Shown here in pieces: positions 63,342-64,000 of a stretch of 64,000 bases of DNA (the stretch's first letter is position 1; each line of letters begins with the position of its first letter). Source of the stretch: Haematococcus lacustris (Eukaryota; Chlorophyta; Chlorophyceae; Chlamydomonadales; Haematococcaceae); assembly GCA_030144725.1 (NCBI GenBank), contig JASKMD010000016.1, positions 1,732,753-1,796,752 of the forward strand. The letters run 5' to 3'. Both the position numbers and the translations under genes were made by a program. Under the pieces are notes generated by a model. The model saw only the letters and a list, made by a program, of their open reading frames with translations. It had not been told where the DNA came from and ran no database searches.

Positions 63342-64000
63342 CACTCACGATAAATAAGGCCGACGCGGGGGCCTTTTTTGCATCGGAAGGACTTTCTGCT
63401 CCGATAGAACGATAGAGCGTTGAGTTTAAGGGGGACCTCGCTCTTGAATGAAGTCCTAACTCGCAGCGGTTGCGGAGATACAACGATCCGCGCGCGAGGT
63501 ACCCCCCCCTTTTTGGGAATCTGTACAGATGCCCGTCTAATGGGCCCGCCATCTGTACAGATGCATGTCGATGGCCACAAGGAGTTGCGGCATCTGTACA
63601 GATTCCTTCCTTGCATCTGTACAGATACCACTTGTTGTCATCTGTACAGATTATTTTGGAATATCTGTACAGATACGTGAATCTGTACAGATATTTAAAG
63701 GTAAATCTGTACAGATAGCGTTAAGGTAGCATCTGTACAGATTTTGAGAGATTATCTGTACAGATGCCGGGGGTATTAATCTGTACAGATGGCGATTATA
63801 AGCATCTGTACAGATACACCTATAATTATCTGTACAGATGCCCCTAAATTAAATCTGTTCAGATAGCAAGGGTAAAATCTGTACAGATATTGACAAATCG
63901 TATCTGTACAGATGGCGATAGGTGTATCTTTACAGATGTCGGGGGTAGTTATCTGTACAGATGGCGATAGTAAGTATCTGTACAGATATGTCTATAAATA
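63342..64000. mobile_element. CACTA-like element III (R-type end), continues beyond window
   Basis: Begins CACTCACGATAAATAAGGCC. The first 170 bases match the R ends of elements I and II (CATCGGAAGGAC, CCGATAGAACGATAGA, CGATCCGCGCGCGAGGTACC). It then has its own palindrome array. Preceded by AG, the expected left target copy. The other end is not in the window. Confidence 0.85.
63522..64000. repeat. Palindrome array ATCTGTACAGAT of element III
   Basis: About 19 copies of the perfect 12-bp palindrome, spaced about 22-30 bases with non-conserved spacers; two copies carry single changes (ATCTGTTCAGAT, ATCTTTACAGAT). The palindrome is strictly kept while spacers vary, as expected for a binding site under selection or copied by short-unit amplification. 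Confidence 0.95.

Larger units (their letters stand above)
9336..64000 (+). mobile_element. Outer CACTA-like transposon, ACAGGGTCCTG family, carrying transposase and dioxygenase genes
   Basis: The candidate left terminus is CACTCGTGCAAATTA at 9336, which fits the CACTC-N5-AATTA consensus and is preceded by TA. Inside it come a long array of ACAGGGTCCTG repeats, three genes and, after the transposase stop at 63002, an inverted-orientation array of the same repeat (AGAACCCTGTAGGCGTGCGGC). The same repeat also sits in an intron of the middle gene (17610-17910), which ties the parts into one element. Without the later insertions the element would be roughly 18-20 kb. The right end lies beyond the window, behind element III. 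The left terminus rests on consensus alone. Confidence 0.7.

Noticed and set aside
63522..64000. Regularly spaced ATCTGTACAGAT repeats as a CRISPR array
   Set aside because: Repeats are only 12 bp with irregular 10-18-base spacers, the host is eukaryotic, and the array lies just inside a transposon terminus.

Overview
The window looks like chlorophyte nuclear DNA, most likely from the Chlamydomonadales. It has GC-rich intron-containing genes with GT...TGCAG junctions, very long micro- and minisatellites, a Ty3/gypsy chromovirus, and CACTA-type transposons. Short TTAGGG-like tracts would fit a Haematococcus/Dunaliella-like lineage, but the species cannot be proven from the sequence. I see no ordinary host housekeeping gene. 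Almost the whole 64 kb is one stack of transposons nested inside transposons. There is a 500-base assembly gap at 4037-4536.

Layout. (1) Positions 1-9121 are the right part of an element (copy A) whose subterminal repeat is AACTGCGCAG/AACTGAGCAGGTGGCA. It contains two foldback MITEs and a 3.5-kb element (I, 5438-8963). (2) From 9336 to beyond the window end runs an outer CACTA-like transposon whose own repeat is ACAGGGTCCTG. It carries a 2-oxoglutarate/Fe(II) dioxygenase gene (12699-16141, minus), a second transposon gene of unknown function (16454-19382, minus) and a divergently transcribed Tnp2-like transposase (19593-63002, plus). (3) An intron of that transposase holds a Ty3/gypsy chromovirus (22538-46099). 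Its integrase is split by a 17.4-kb second CACTA-like transposon (27152-44536), which carries its own decayed transposase and its own dioxygenase gene. That element in turn contains a 5.2-kb element with inverted GTTCAGTG arrays (29848-35027). (4) Positions 46100-48440 are a tandem re-duplication of a transposase exon plus the 5' part of the retroelement. (5) The last transposase exon is cut by a 12.7-kb element (copy B, 49681-62418), which contains a pogo-like element (50789-52320), a 4.5-kb element (II, 52971-57435) and a paralogue of the left-hand 3.5 kb. (6) A third related element (III) starts at 63342 and runs off the window.

The unifying result is a superfamily of elements whose ends read CACTC-N5-AATTA, or CACTCA-N-GATAAATAAGG. 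They make 2-bp (once 3-bp) target duplications. Each family has its own palindromic subterminal repeat; four of the five palindromes share the core CTG-NN-CAG (AACTGCGCAGTT, CATCTGTGCAGATG, TTGCTGCGCAGCAA, ATCTGTACAGAT), and the outer family (ACAGGGTCCTG, with CCCTGTACAGGG at its edge) is related more loosely. Five insertions are supported by paralogous empty sites or by reading frames that become continuous when the insertion and one target copy are removed. The two autonomous-type elements each pair a Tnp2-like transposase with a dioxygenase that could be TET/JBP-like. A CACTA transposon encoding a possible nucleic-acid base oxidase is the most interesting system here.

Most long open frames in the window are artefacts of stop-free tandem repeats and were not annotated as genes.
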